From assembly GCF_900129455.1 (NCBI RefSeq), contig NZ_FQVU01000001.1:930001-994000 (forward strand): a stretch of 64,000 bases of DNA. Reading direction: 5' to 3'. A program made the translations under genes and the position numbers. Under the pieces are notes generated by a model, which searched no databases, was not told where the DNA came from, and saw only the letters and a program-made list of their open reading frames with translations. The DNA comes from Jatrophihabitans endophyticus. GTDB taxonomy: Bacteria > Actinomycetota > Actinomycetes > Mycobacteriales > Jatrophihabitantaceae. Positions 50,830 through 59,204 of this stretch are shown here, piece by piece (position 1 is the stretch's first letter; each line of letters opens with the position of its first letter).

Positions 50830-52268
50830 CCGCCGGCACGGCCGAGACGCGCTCACCCGCCCGGCTCGTCGCGCGCATCGACCGGCTGCCGCGGCACGCC
50901 GTGCGCTGGGCGGCGACCGGCATCCTCGGCCTCGCCCTGTTCGTCGTCTTCTACTGCAACTTCGACATCAACGTCTCGTTCATCCAGACCTGCACGCAGA
51001 TCAAGGCCGGCTGCACCCCCGAGAACGCCGGGACGGCGGAGCGCTGGCCGGTCTGCCTGTACCTCGCCGGCTACCTCGTGGGCGGTCTCGTGATCGCGCC
51101 CGTCTCCGACCGGCTCGGGCGGCGGCTGCTCGTCGCCGGCGGCCTGGTCTTCGCCGTCGTCGGATCGGCCCTCACCGCGCTCGCGCAGGACTTCCCGACG
51201 TTCGTCACCGGGCGCGGCGTCACCGGGATCGCGATGGGGGCGCTGCTGGCGGTCGCCAACACCTACATCGGCGAGCTCGCGCCCGCCACCGCCCGTGCGC
51301 GCTACACCGCGGTCACCTTCGTGCTCTGCACCGTCGGCGCCATGGTCGGCATCGGTCTCGGGCTGCTCCTCACCACCGAGTCGGCGAGCTTCCCGCACGG
51401 GCTGCCCGTCGCCCTCGCCGACGAGGGCTTCGACAGCGGCTGGCGGTGGATGTACTGGATCGCGGCCGCGATCGGCGCGCTGGCGCTGCTCGCGTCGCTC
51501 CGGCTGCCCGAGTCGCCGCGCTGGCTCATCGAGCACGGCCACCTCGACCGCGCCGACGCGACGGTGGCGCGGCTCGAGCAGCGCGCCGCCCGCCGCGGAC
51601 CGCTACCCGAACCCGACGTCGCCGCCGCGACGCCGCCCGTGGCCGAGGAGTCGACCGGGCGCGCGTACCGCGAGCTGTTCACGCACGCCCGCTACCGCCG
51701 GCGGACGCTGCTGCTCGTCGCCATGTGGTTCTTCGGCTACGCGACGGTGTTCGCGTACTCGACCAGCTCGACGTCCATCCTCACCGCGCTGCACTTCGAG
51801 CCTCCGGTGGCGGGGATGATCTCCGCCGTGGGCGGGCTCGGCTTCTTCGTCCAGGGATTGTTCTCGGCGCGCTGGTCCGAACGGCTCGAACGCCGCTACT
51901 GGTTGCCGGTGGGCGCGGTGCTCACGCTGGCCGGGGGCGTCGTCATCGCCGAGTTGGGGACGCACATCGCCTGGGCGTTCGTCGGCTCGTTCGTCGTGTT
52001 CTTCGGCTTCAACGTGTGGGTGCCGCCCACGTTCGCCCTCTCGGCCGAGAGCTTCCCCACCCGGGTGCGGTCGGCGGGCTTCGGGCTGGTGGACGGCCTC
52101 GGCGTCAGCGGCGGCGCCGTCGGCGTGCTGGTCATCGCGCCGCTGGTGCCCCAGCTGTCGCCGCTGGCCGCGCTCGTCCTCGTCTCGGCGTTCCTGATCG
52201 TCGCGGCGGTGATCGGACAGTTCGCGCCGCGCGGCCGGGACCGGTCCCTCGAGGTCCTGTCGCCCTGA
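50826..52268 (+). CDS. MFS transporter, aromatic-acid/sugar porter type
   Basis: 480 aa, 12 predicted membrane helices. MFS signatures: APVSDRLGRRLLVAGG between helices 2 and 3, GRGVTGIAMGALLAVANTYIGELAP, and RLPESPRWLIEHGHLDRADATVARLE in the central loop (sugar-porter/AAHS style). The loop after helix 1 has two cysteines (IQTCTQIKAGCTPENA). The ATG overlaps the dioxygenase stop (ATGA). As its partner is a ring-cleavage enzyme, uptake of the aromatic substrate is the natural role. It ends 6 bp before the convergent surface-protein gene. Confidence 0.92.
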   Translation: MTAGTAETRSPARLVARIDRLPRHAVRWAATGILGLALFVVFYCNFDINVSFIQTCTQIKAGCTPENAGTAERWPVCLYLAGYLVGGLVIAPVSDRLGRRLLVAGGLVFAVVGSALTALAQDFPTFVTGRGVTGIAMGALLAVANTYIGELAPATARARYTAVTFVLCTVGAMVGIGLGLLLTTESASFPHGLPVALADEGFDSGWRWMYWIAAAIGALALLASLRLPESPRWLIEHGHLDRADATVARLEQRAARRGPLPEPDVAAATPPVAEESTGRAYRELFTHARYRRRTLLLVAMWFFGYATVFAYSTSSTSILTALHFEPPVAGMISAVGGLGFFVQGLFSARWSERLERRYWLPVGAVLTLAGGVVIAELGTHIAWAFVGSFVVFFGFNVWVPPTFALSAESFPTRVRSAGFGLVDGLGVSGGAVGVLVIAPLVPQLSPLAALVLVSAFLIVAAVIGQFAPRGRDRSLEVLSP

Positions 52269-52274
52269 CGCGTG

Positions 52275-53786
52275 TCAGTGCCGGCGGTGCCGGCCGTCGG
52301 GCCGGGGCGCTCCACCCGCGACGAGGCGGCGACGGCTGCCGGCGACGGTGAGCACCGTGCCGAGCACGACGGCCAGGAGGCCGCCGAACAGCTCGGGCGC
52401 GACCTGGGTCGGGCCACTCGCGGCGAGCGGGGCGTCGCGGTGGCCGGCCGGGCCGGCGGCCGTGCTCGACGCGGCGGCCGCGCGGACCGCGCGCAGCGTG
52501 GCCGTGGCCGCGCCGCACTCGTCGTCGACACCGGGCCCTGCGCTCACGCTGGGAGCGGCGCCGTCCCCGTCGCCGCCGTCCCCGTCGTCGATGTCGCACG
52601 TCGGGTCCTCCACGTCGGCGGTGGCGAAGAAGTAGAGCTCGTCGGTGCCGGCGGAGCGTGCCTTCAGCTCGATGGTCACGGACTCGGTCTCCCCCGCCGC
52701 GATGGTGCCGATGGGCCAGATCCCGCCGGTGAAGTACGGGTTGTCGGCGGCGCGGAGTGTCCGGATGTGCGGCCGCGACGCCACGCCGACGACCGGGACG
52801 GGCGCCGATGCGCTCGCACCCCCGCTCTCGCCACCGTCGCCGCCGTCATCGATCGGGATGGGTGCGTTGGTGACGCGGAAGTGGGCTTCCTCGCCTTCGC
52901 GGCCGCCGTCCAGGGCGATGCCGAAGGTGTTCGGCGCGGCGTCGGGCCCCTCGTTGGTGACGGTCGCCTTGACGCGCACGGTGTCGCCGACGGTGACGGT
53001 CGCCTTCGTCGGCGAGAGCGACAGCGACAGGTGCGCCGTGCCGGTGAACTCGACGGTGCCGGTGACCGAGCTCGGCGCGAAGGCGGCGGGGGCGGTGGGG
53101 GCGGTGGGCTGCAGCGTCACGGTGAAGCTCGCGCGCGTGCCGACCTGTGCGTCGGGCTGCGCGGTGAGCACGATGCCGACGAGGAACGCGGACCCGGCGG
53201 CCACCGGCCCGGTGTGGCAGGTGACGCGCGCGGTCGTGGTGTCGTCGCACACCAGCGCGGTCCCGTCGCCGTCGAGCTCGTCGTAGGACTCGAAGCGCAG
53301 CACCGGGCCGTTCAGGCCGAGCGCGTCGGCGTCGGCGAGGCGGAGCCCGGCGGGCAGGTCGATGACGACCTCGGCGTCGGCCGCCGGGACCGACCCGTGG
53401 TTCACCACCGCGGCGAGGAAGCCGATGCTGTCGCCGGCGGCGAGCGTCGCCGCCTCGTCCTCGTCGAGGTCGGCGGGCAGGCAGACGACCGGGTAGTCCG
53501 TGCCGGGGTCGTCGTCGCAGGTGATCGCGTCGTCGTCGGCGGCCTTGGTGGTGCCGGCCCCCGTTGTCGCCGATCCCGATGTCGATCCCGATGTCGTTGC
53601 CGCCGCCGACGTCGTGGTCGCGGCCGACGTTGCTGCCGACGTCGTCGCCGACGTCGCGGCCGATGTCGTCGCCGCGGACGTCGTGGGGACGTCCGGCGCC
53701 GCCTCGGCCGTGGCCGCCCCTCCCAGGCCGATCGCCCCGCCGAGCAGAACCGCCACGAACCACCGCACCGTCACCGAACGCACCAT
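52275..53786 (-). CDS. Secreted, membrane-anchored surface protein with Ser/Thr/Ala-rich stalk and CARDB/DUF11-like domains
   Basis: 503 aa. Signal peptide (VRWFVAVLLGGAIGLGGAATAEAA), then a low-complexity stalk of about 50 residues (TTSAATSATTSAATSAATTTS type), two to three beta-sandwich segments with the conserved-repeat style (GDSIGFLAAVVNHGSVPAADAEVVIDLPAGLRL; ATVTVGDTVRVKATVTNEGPDAAPNTFG), and six or more cysteines. An acidic Gly/Asp linker, a C-terminal hydrophobic helix (LFGGLLAVVLGTVLTVAG) and a basic tail (SRRRLV...RRH) follow. No LPxTG-like motif was found, so anchoring is by the helix. ATG with GGGGGAGGG 8 bases upstream; a GTG one codon earlier is possible. Function unknown. Confidence 0.85.
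   Translation of the reverse strand: MVRSVTVRWFVAVLLGGAIGLGGAATAEAAPDVPTTSAATTSAATSATTSAATSAATTTSAAATTSGSTSGSATTGAGTTKAADDDAITCDDDPGTDYPVVCLPADLDEDEAATLAAGDSIGFLAAVVNHGSVPAADAEVVIDLPAGLRLADADALGLNGPVLRFESYDELDGDGTALVCDDTTTARVTCHTGPVAAGSAFLVGIVLTAQPDAQVGTRASFTVTLQPTAPTAPAAFAPSSVTGTVEFTGTAHLSLSLSPTKATVTVGDTVRVKATVTNEGPDAAPNTFGIALDGGREGEEAHFRVTNAPIPIDDGGDGGESGGASASAPVPVVGVASRPHIRTLRAADNPYFTGGIWPIGTIAAGETESVTIELKARSAGTDELYFFATADVEDPTCDIDDGDGGDGDGAAPSVSAGPGVDDECGAATATLRAVRAAAASSTAAGPAGHRDAPLAASGPTQVAPELFGGLLAVVLGTVLTVAGSRRRLVAGGAPRPDGRHRRH
53574..53693. repeat. Low-complexity repeat encoding the surface-protein stalk
   Basis: About 120 bp built from variants of GCCGACGT and GATCCCGATGTC, which encode Thr/Ser/Ala repeats on the minus strand. 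Such repeats change length easily by slippage, and the stalk is a likely site for O-glycosylation. Confidence 0.7.
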
Positions 53787-53987
53787 CACGCCGGCCCTCC
53801 CCCGCTGTCGCCCCGCATGAAGTCGCCGAACTGTAGCCGATCACCGACGCCGCCCAGCAACGACACAGCATCGGCACGGCGCGGGGTCACCCGGCGGGGC
53901 CGATGGGGCACCGACGGTCCGTTCGTCGTGGCGGCGGGGTAGGCGACTGCTGTCGGCATCCGACGCCGGCCCCACCGAGGAGGACGC

Positions 53988-54413
53988 ATGCCCGCTCCGT
54001 CGCAGCCCGACCCCCGTGCCGTCGCGAACCGGCTGCGCGACGCGTGGCCGGTGCGCGCCGTCGCGGCACTGACCACGGCGTACGGCGTGGCCATCACGGT
54101 CGCGCCGAAGCTGCTCGCCAAGCCCTGCGGGCTCACCCGCGTCGACGGGTCGGTGCCGACCGACGTCGCCCAGCTCACGCGTTCCATCGGCACCCGCGAC
54201 GCGGCGCTCGCGCTCGCGCTGGCCGTCTCACCGACGGGCTCGCCGATGCAGCTGCTCACCGCGGCCCGCGTCGTCTCGGACGCGGCCGACGCGGCGTACT
54301 TCGCGCGGGTGGTGCCGGCGTCGCAGCGGACGAAGGTCGCCGGTGTCGCTGCCGGCTGGGCCGCGCTGGAACTCGCCGTCGCGGCGTACGCCGCCCGCGC
54401 CCGGTCCCGCTGA
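53988..54413 (+). CDS. Small membrane protein of unknown function
   Basis: 141 aa, not recognised. Three or four hydrophobic stretches (AVAALTTAYGVAITVAPKLLA, RDAALALALAVSP, MQLLTAARVVSDAADAAYFARV, VAGVAAGWAALELAVAAYAARA), so probably membrane-bound. The layout is like DUF4267-type small membrane proteins, but I do not claim the match. ATG preceded by GAGGA. Stands alone between the divergent surface-protein gene and a hairpin at 54498. Confidence 0.72.
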   Translation: MPAPSQPDPRAVANRLRDAWPVRAVAALTTAYGVAITVAPKLLAKPCGLTRVDGSVPTDVAQLTRSIGTRDAALALALAVSPTGSPMQLLTAARVVSDAADAAYFARVVPASQRTKVAGVAAGWAALELAVAAYAARARSR

Positions 54414-54497
54414 CGCATTCGCCGTCGGCCGGGCGGGTCGGCGCGGGGGCCCGGACAGGTGCCTGGCGGTCGTGTCGGACGGCGCGTGTGCGGCGCG

Positions 54498-54534
54498 CAC
54501 ACGGGCCGTATACGGCGCGTGTACGGCCCGTGCG
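54498..54534. terminator. Large hairpin downstream of the small membrane protein gene
   Basis: Arms CACACGGGCCGTATAC and GTGTACGGCCCGTGCG pair at 14 of 16 positions around a 5-nt loop GGCGC. It is 85 bp after the stop at 54413 and has no U-tract. Terminator or RNA-stability element; the 54414-54621 stretch holds no gene. Confidence 0.5.
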
Positions 54535-54621
54535 ACAACCGGTGCGGTCGACCCCGCGCCCCCGACCCGGCACGTCCCGCCCGCACGTGTTCGAGGTCGA
54601 AAGCCCTTGCTGCGTAGGCGA

Positions 54622-54640
54622 TTAGTGCAGGCTTGCCTTG
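54622..54640. promoter_or_regulatory. Possible weak iron box before the DUF1540 gene
   Basis: TTAGTGCAGGCTTGCCTTG agrees with the DtxR/IdeR consensus at 12 of 19 positions, with the central AGGCT and one half-site best kept. It lies 60 bp before the DUF1540 start. Much weaker than the box at 13772. Confidence 0.35.
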
Positions 54641-54700
54641 CTGGACGGCGGCTCCGCGAGCGGTAATGCTGAGATTCCCCGAACGCGAAGGACGATCACC

Positions 54701-54991
54701 ATGACCGCCGTACACGACCTCCCCCAGGTGCACGACTGCGCCGCCGACGACTGCGCCTACAACGCCGACGCCGCGTGCCACGCGGGTGCCATCACCATCG
54801 GTGGCGACCACGCGCACTGCGGCACCTTCATCAACATCGAGGTCCGGGCGGCGAGCGACCGGCAGGGGCTCGTCGGCGCGTGCCACCGCACCGACTGCAC
54901 GCACAACGCGCAGCTCGAGTGCACGGCGCCGACGGTGAGCGTCGGCGCCGGCACCGACGCCGCCGACTGCCTCACCTTCGAGGCGCGCTGA
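54701..54991 (+). CDS. DUF1540 cysteine-rich protein (two repeats)
   Basis: 96 aa, two copies of a cysteine motif: VHDCAADDCAYNADAACHAGAITIGGDHAHCGTF and VGACHRTDCTHNAQLECTAPTVSVGAGTDAADCLTF. The spacing C-x4-C-x7-C-x11-C resembles rubredoxin or zinc-knuckle sites and suggests metal binding by each copy. Cytoplasmic. ATG at 54701 with AAGGA 9 bases upstream. The longer frame starting at 54638 adds unrelated sequence. A strong terminator follows at 55066. Function not established. Confidence 0.88.
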   Translation: MTAVHDLPQVHDCAADDCAYNADAACHAGAITIGGDHAHCGTFINIEVRAASDRQGLVGACHRTDCTHNAQLECTAPTVSVGAGTDAADCLTFEAR

Positions 54992-55065
54992 CCGGCGCGC
55001 TCCGGGGCGCCGACGCCGAGGCGCGCGCCGACAGGACGAGGGGCTGCGCTGCGGCGCGCCCGCAT

Positions 55066-55093
55066 GAGGGCTCCGATGGTTCGCCATCGGAGC
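55066..55093 (+). terminator. Strong UUCG-capped terminator hairpin
   Basis: GGGCTCCGATGG, loop TTCG, CCATCGGAGCCC: a perfect 12-bp stem (13 with the flanking A-T) closed by a UUCG tetraloop. It lies 75 bp after the DUF1540 gene and ahead of the ssu promoter. The tail TTCGTCGTG has only short T runs, as usual in actinobacteria. Confidence 0.85.
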
Positions 55094-55149
55094 CCTTCGT
55101 CGTGTCGTGACCCCCGTCATTCGGTCCGACCGCGGTTTGACGCGTGGCA

Positions 55150-55172
55150 TTGCCTACAGAGATTATCGGCAA
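55150..55172 (+). promoter_or_regulatory. Candidate sulfur-regulon operator (copy 2, ssu operon)
   Basis: Begins TTGCCTAC and ends TATCGGCAA, 23 bp, with TTGCC/GGCAA as inverted ends. 44 bp upstream of the ssuA ATG. A possible -35 (TTGACG, 55135) precedes it, so the site would cover the -10 region. Related sites at 3389-3411 and 59205-59227. Confidence 0.6.
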
Positions 55173-55216
55173 ACTTGCTTTGTCGCCCGTGGCAGCCACC
55201 GAGGAGAACCCCGCCG

Positions 55217-56308
55217 ATGCGTCACCGCTCGTCCCACGTCCCGTCCGCCGCACGACCGCGCCGCGCCCGGGCCACCGGCATCACCGCCGCCGTCCTCGCG
55301 ACCACCGCCGCCCTCACGCTGTCGGCCTGCAACTCGTCCGGGTCGGGCGGGGGTGGCGGTGGCCAGATCGGCATCGGCTACTTCCAGAGCGCGACCATCG
55401 GCACCGAGGTCCTGGTCAAGGGCAACAGCGACCTCGCCGACAAGGTCGGCGCGTCGATCAAGCTGACGCCCATCGACTCCGGCGTCACCGGCCTGGCGAC
55501 GCTGCGCAGCGGCCGCGCCTTCCAGTTCGCCTCCGGGGTGGGCAATCCGCCCGTCACCGGCGCGATCGCCAACGACACCAAGTTGAAGGTGATCTACGCG
55601 GAGTACTACGACGCCGCGCAGCTCATCGTCGGCTCGGACATCAAGACCAACGGCGATCTCGCCGGCAAGACCGTCGGCGACCTGCAGGGGTCGTCCGAGG
55701 ACTACGAGATCCGCGGCTGGCTCAAGACGCAGGGCCTCGAGGGCAAGGTCAAGGTCGCCGGGTTCCCGAGCGAGCAGGCCGTCGAGGCCGCGTACAAGTC
55801 GGGTCGTATCGACGCCGCCTACGTCGAGGTCGCCCAGGCGCAGGACCTGCTCAAGGACAGCGTGAACCGCCAGGTCGTCACCGCCCAGCAGATCGCCAAG
55901 CTCGGCTACGCCTCGCTCAACGTGCTCGTCGTGCTCGACTCCTACGCGACCAGGAACAAGAAGACCGTCCAGAACCTGGTCTGCCAGTTCATGAACGCGC
56001 AGGCCAAGGTCCCCGGGGCGCAGGGCGAGAAGTACATCACCAACGGCTCCAAGCTCGTGGGCGCGACGCCGAAGGTCGCTATCGCCGCGACGAAGGACCT
56101 GCCGTTCGTCTCCAAGCAGGATCAGCTCACCTGGTTCGGCACCTCGGCCGACGCCTCCACGAGCAAGCTCGCCGACTCCTACGTCAAGACCGGCCAGTTC
56201 CTCAAGGAGCAGGGCCGGATCACCACCGTCCCGACAGCCGCGCAGATCGGCTCGCACATCGACCCGACCTACGTCCAGCAGGCGGTCAAGGACGGCTGCG
56301 GCGCATGA
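55217..56308 (+). CDS. Sulfonate-type ABC transporter substrate-binding lipoprotein (SsuA/TauA family)
   Basis: 363 aa. Lipoprotein signal (GITAAVLATTAALTLSACNSS), then the SsuA/TauA receptor pattern: GQIGIGYFQSATIGTEVLVKGN, ITPIDSGVTGLATLRSGRAFQFASGVGNPPVTGAIANDTKLKVIYAEYYDAAQLIV, DLAGKTVGDLQGSSEDYEIRGWLKTQGLEGKVKVAGFPSEQAVEAAYKSGRIDAAYVEVA. ATG with GAGGAG 10 bases upstream. First of four genes ending in an SsuD-like monooxygenase, which points to alkane- or aryl-sulfonates (or a related sulfur ester) as substrate. Confidence 0.93.
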   Translation: MRHRSSHVPSAARPRRARATGITAAVLATTAALTLSACNSSGSGGGGGGQIGIGYFQSATIGTEVLVKGNSDLADKVGASIKLTPIDSGVTGLATLRSGRAFQFASGVGNPPVTGAIANDTKLKVIYAEYYDAAQLIVGSDIKTNGDLAGKTVGDLQGSSEDYEIRGWLKTQGLEGKVKVAGFPSEQAVEAAYKSGRIDAAYVEVAQAQDLLKDSVNRQVVTAQQIAKLGYASLNVLVVLDSYATRNKKTVQNLVCQFMNAQAKVPGAQGEKYITNGSKLVGATPKVAIAATKDLPFVSKQDQLTWFGTSADASTSKLADSYVKTGQFLKEQGRITTVPTAAQIGSHIDPTYVQQAVKDGCGA

Positions 56309-57135
56309 CCTCGGCACCGGAGGCGTCGACAAGGTCGTCGAGCAGGGGACCGGCCGCGCTGGAGGTCAGGGGCGTCCGCAAGCAGTTCGCCGGGCGATCC
56401 CGCCGCTCCGCGGGGCGGCTGGCACTCGACGGGTTCGACCTGACCGTGCGCGAGGGCGAGTTCCTGTGCCTGCTCGGCCCCTCCGGCTGCGGCAAGTCGA
56501 CGCTGCTCAACCTGATCGCCGGCTTCGCCGAGGTCGACGGCGGCGAGATCGTCGTCGGCGGTGGCCGCGTCACGGGCCCGGGCGCCGACCGCGGCGTGCT
56601 GTTCCAGACGCCGATGCTCTTCCCCTGGCTCACTGCGCTCGACAACGTGCTCTACGGCCCGCGGGCCCGGCACGAGAGCGGCAAGGCCGAGCGCGACCGG
56701 GCCGTGGAGATGCTCGAGACGGTGGGGCTCGGCAGCGCCGTGCACTCCTACCCGCACGAGCTCTCCGGTGGCATGCGCCACCGGGCCGCCTTCGCGCGGG
56801 TGCTCATCAACCGGCCGAAGCTGCTGCTCATGGACGAGCCGTTCGGGGCGCTCGACGCCATCACCCGGGTGGCCATGCAGACGTTCCTGCTCGACCTCTG
56901 GCAGCGCGAGCGCATCACGATCGTGTTCGTCACCCACGACGTCGAGGAGGCCGCGCTGCTCGGCGACCGGGTGTGCGTCATGACGGGCAGTCCTGGCCGG
57001 GCGCGGTTGCAGCTCGACATCGACCTGCCGCGACCACGAACGATCGAGACGACCGAGACGCTGGAGTTCGTGCGGATCAAACGCGAGATCCGCGAGGCGT
57101 TGGAGACCACACCGGACGAGGCGGGGCAGCGATGA
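56305..57135 (+). CDS. Sulfonate ABC transporter ATP-binding protein (SsuB/TauB family)
   Basis: 276 aa. Walker [18 protein letters not shown], the nitrate/sulfonate-type GVLFQTPMLFPWLTALDNVLYGP Q-loop, signature LSGGMRHRAAFARVL, Walker B LLLMDEPFGALDAITR, and switch His FVTHDVEEAALLGDRVCVM. The ATG overlaps the receptor stop (ATGA). Confidence 0.95.
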   Translation: MTSAPEASTRSSSRGPAALEVRGVRKQFAGRSRRSAGRLALDGFDLTVREGEFLCLLGPSGCGKSTLLNLIAGFAEVDGGEIVVGGGRVTGPGADRGVLFQTPMLFPWLTALDNVLYGPRARHESGKAERDRAVEMLETVGLGSAVHSYPHELSGGMRHRAAFARVLINRPKLLLMDEPFGALDAITRVAMQTFLLDLWQRERITIVFVTHDVEEAALLGDRVCVMTGSPGRARLQLDIDLPRPRTIETTETLEFVRIKREIREALETTPDEAGQR

Positions 57136-57980
57136 GCGAGATGACCAAGAGTCCGGTCTTCGTCGCCGGCAAGGACGCGCTGCAGCTCGAGGAACAGCGG
57201 CGCGGCCGCAGCATCTCGTGGGCCCGGATCGGGTTCGGCGCGCTCGGGATCGCGTTGTTCCTGGCGGTGTGGGAGGTCACGGCGCTCGTCAAGGACGACC
57301 CGTCGATCCTGCCGACGGTGACCGCGACGGCGAGCACGTTCTGGCACTACCTGTTCCACGACTACCCGTCGGTCAACGGCCACACGCTCGTCGGGCACAC
57401 GATCGCGAGCTCGGAACGGATCCTGTCCGGCTGGGCCATCGGCACCGTGGCGGGCATCGCCCTGGGCGGCGCCATGGCCTCGGCGCGCGCCGTCCGGTTC
57501 ATGGTCGACCCGCTCATCGAGCTCACCCGGCCGTTGCCGCCGCTCGCCTTCCTGCCGCTGCTCATCGTGTGGTTCGGCATCGACAACACGCCGAAGATCG
57601 TCCTCATCGTCATCGGCGTCGTCCCCATCATCACCATCGCGACCATCACCTCGCTCGACGCCGTGCCGGCGGAGCTCGTGCAGGCCAGCCGCAGCCTCGG
57701 GGCGTCCCCGCTCTACGCACTGCTGACCGTGCACCTGCGCGCCGCCCTGCCGACGATCATCACCGGCATGCGGTTGGCGATGGGCGGGGCGTGGACGAGC
57801 GTCGTCGCGGCCGAGCTGATCGCCAGCGACAGCGGCCTGGGGTACCTGATCAACCAGGCCGGTCAGAACCTGCAGATGTCGCTGCTGGTCAGCGGCATCG
57901 TCGCCATCGCCATCGTCGGCATCGTGCTCGACAGCCTGTTGCGGCTGCTGCACCGTCGCACCGACCCCACGAGCCGGTAG
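57132..57980 (+). CDS. Sulfonate ABC transporter permease (SsuC/TauC family)
   Basis: 282 aa, six membrane helices. Family blocks: WEVTALVKDDPSILPTVTATASTFW, RPLPPLAFLPLLIVWFGIDNTPKIVLI, coupling loop ASRSLGASPLYALLTVHLRAALPTIITGMRLAMGGAWTSVVAAELIASDSGLGYLI. The ATG overlaps the ATPase stop (ATGA). Confidence 0.95.
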   Translation: MSEMTKSPVFVAGKDALQLEEQRRGRSISWARIGFGALGIALFLAVWEVTALVKDDPSILPTVTATASTFWHYLFHDYPSVNGHTLVGHTIASSERILSGWAIGTVAGIALGGAMASARAVRFMVDPLIELTRPLPPLAFLPLLIVWFGIDNTPKIVLIVIGVVPIITIATITSLDAVPAELVQASRSLGASPLYALLTVHLRAALPTIITGMRLAMGGAWTSVVAAELIASDSGLGYLINQAGQNLQMSLLVSGIVAIAIVGIVLDSLLRLLHRRTDPTSR

Positions 57981-57984
57981 TCGC

Positions 57985-59121
57985 ATGGCACTGCACCTGC
58001 ACTGGTACCTGCCCACCAACGGCGACGGTCGTGGCATCGTCGGCTCCGGTCGCGCCGGTGACGGCGGGGTCGGCGAGACGTACGCCGTCGAGCGGGCGCC
58101 GAGCGTCGAGTACCTCGGCCAGATCGCCCGCTCGGCCGAGCAGCTCGGCTTCGAGGCGGTCCTGACCCCGACGGGCAGCTGGTGCGAGGACGCGTGGCTC
58201 ACCACCGCCGCGCTCTCGCAGGTCACGAGCCGGCTGAAGTTCCTGGTGGCGTTCCGGCCCGGCTTCATCAGCCCCACCCTCGCCGCCCAGCAGGCGCAGA
58301 CGTTCCAGCGGCTGACCGGCGGCCGACTGCTGCTCAACGTCGTCACCGGCGGCGATCCGAGCGAGCAGCGTCGCTTCGGCGACTTCCTCGCCCACGACGA
58401 GCGGTACGCCCGCACCGCGGAGTTCCTGCAGGTCCTGCGTGGCGCGAGTGGCGGCGAGCCGTTCGACTTCACCGGCGAGCACTACCGCGTCGAGGGCGCG
58501 ACCGCCGCGCAGAGCCGGTGGGGGTTGCCGCCGCTGTTCTTCGGCGGTGCGAGCCCGGCCGCCGAGGACGTCGCCGCGCAGCACGTCGACGTCTACCTCG
58601 CCTGGGGCGAGACCCCGCCGCAGATCAAGGAGCGGCTCGACCGCATGCGCGACAAGGCCGCGGTCGCCGGACGCGAGCTGACGTTCGGCATCCGCCTGCA
58701 CGTGCTCGGCCGCGACACCGCGCAGGAGGCGTGGGACGAGGCGCAGCGCATGGTCGACCAGCTCGACCCTGCCCGCGTCGCGGAGGTGCAGGCGCAGCTC
58801 GCCGCCATGGACTCGGTCGGTCAGCGGCGCATGCAGACACTGCACGGCGGCAGCCGCGACGAACTGGAGATCTACCCCAACCTGTGGGCGGGGTACGGGC
58901 TGGTGCGCGGTGGCGCGGGCACCGCGCTCGTCGGCAGCCACGAGGACGTCGCGGAACGGCTCGAGGAGTACCACGCGTTGGGCATCGACCACGCGATCCT
59001 CTCCGGCCAGCCGCATCTCGAGGAGGCTTACTGGTTCGGCGAGGGCGCGGGCCGGTTGCTTCGTCAGCGCGGTGTCGTCGCCGATCCCGTCGGCGCTCCT
59101 GCGGTGTCGTCGTACGGCTGA
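57985..59121 (+). CDS. FMNH2-dependent alkanesulfonate monooxygenase (SsuD-like, LLM class)
   Basis: 378 aa, LLM-class TIM barrel of normal SsuD length. It releases sulfite from sulfonates with reduced flavin. SsuD pieces: LHWYLPTNGDGR near the start, the active-site Cys region TGSWCEDAW, FRPGFISPTLAAQQAQTFQRLTGGRLLLNVVTGGDPSEQRRFGDFLAHDERYART, PPLFFGGASPAAEDVAAQHVDVYLAWGETP, GIRLHVLGRDTAQEAWDEAQRMVDQLDP, and AGYGLVRGGAGTALVGSHEDVAERL. The flavin reductase SsuE is not in the window. Starts 4 bp after the permease stop. Confidence 0.94.
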   Translation: MALHLHWYLPTNGDGRGIVGSGRAGDGGVGETYAVERAPSVEYLGQIARSAEQLGFEAVLTPTGSWCEDAWLTTAALSQVTSRLKFLVAFRPGFISPTLAAQQAQTFQRLTGGRLLLNVVTGGDPSEQRRFGDFLAHDERYARTAEFLQVLRGASGGEPFDFTGEHYRVEGATAAQSRWGLPPLFFGGASPAAEDVAAQHVDVYLAWGETPPQIKERLDRMRDKAAVAGRELTFGIRLHVLGRDTAQEAWDEAQRMVDQLDPARVAEVQAQLAAMDSVGQRRMQTLHGGSRDELEIYPNLWAGYGLVRGGAGTALVGSHEDVAERLEEYHALGIDHAILSGQPHLEEAYWFGEGAGRLLRQRGVVADPVGAPAVSSYG

Positions 59122-59204
59122 GTGGGACGCCTCACTGCCCGAGTCCGACAATTCCCCACCACTCACGCCAGATCCTGCGTCCGGCCGCATCGCCGTCGCC
59201 CGTT

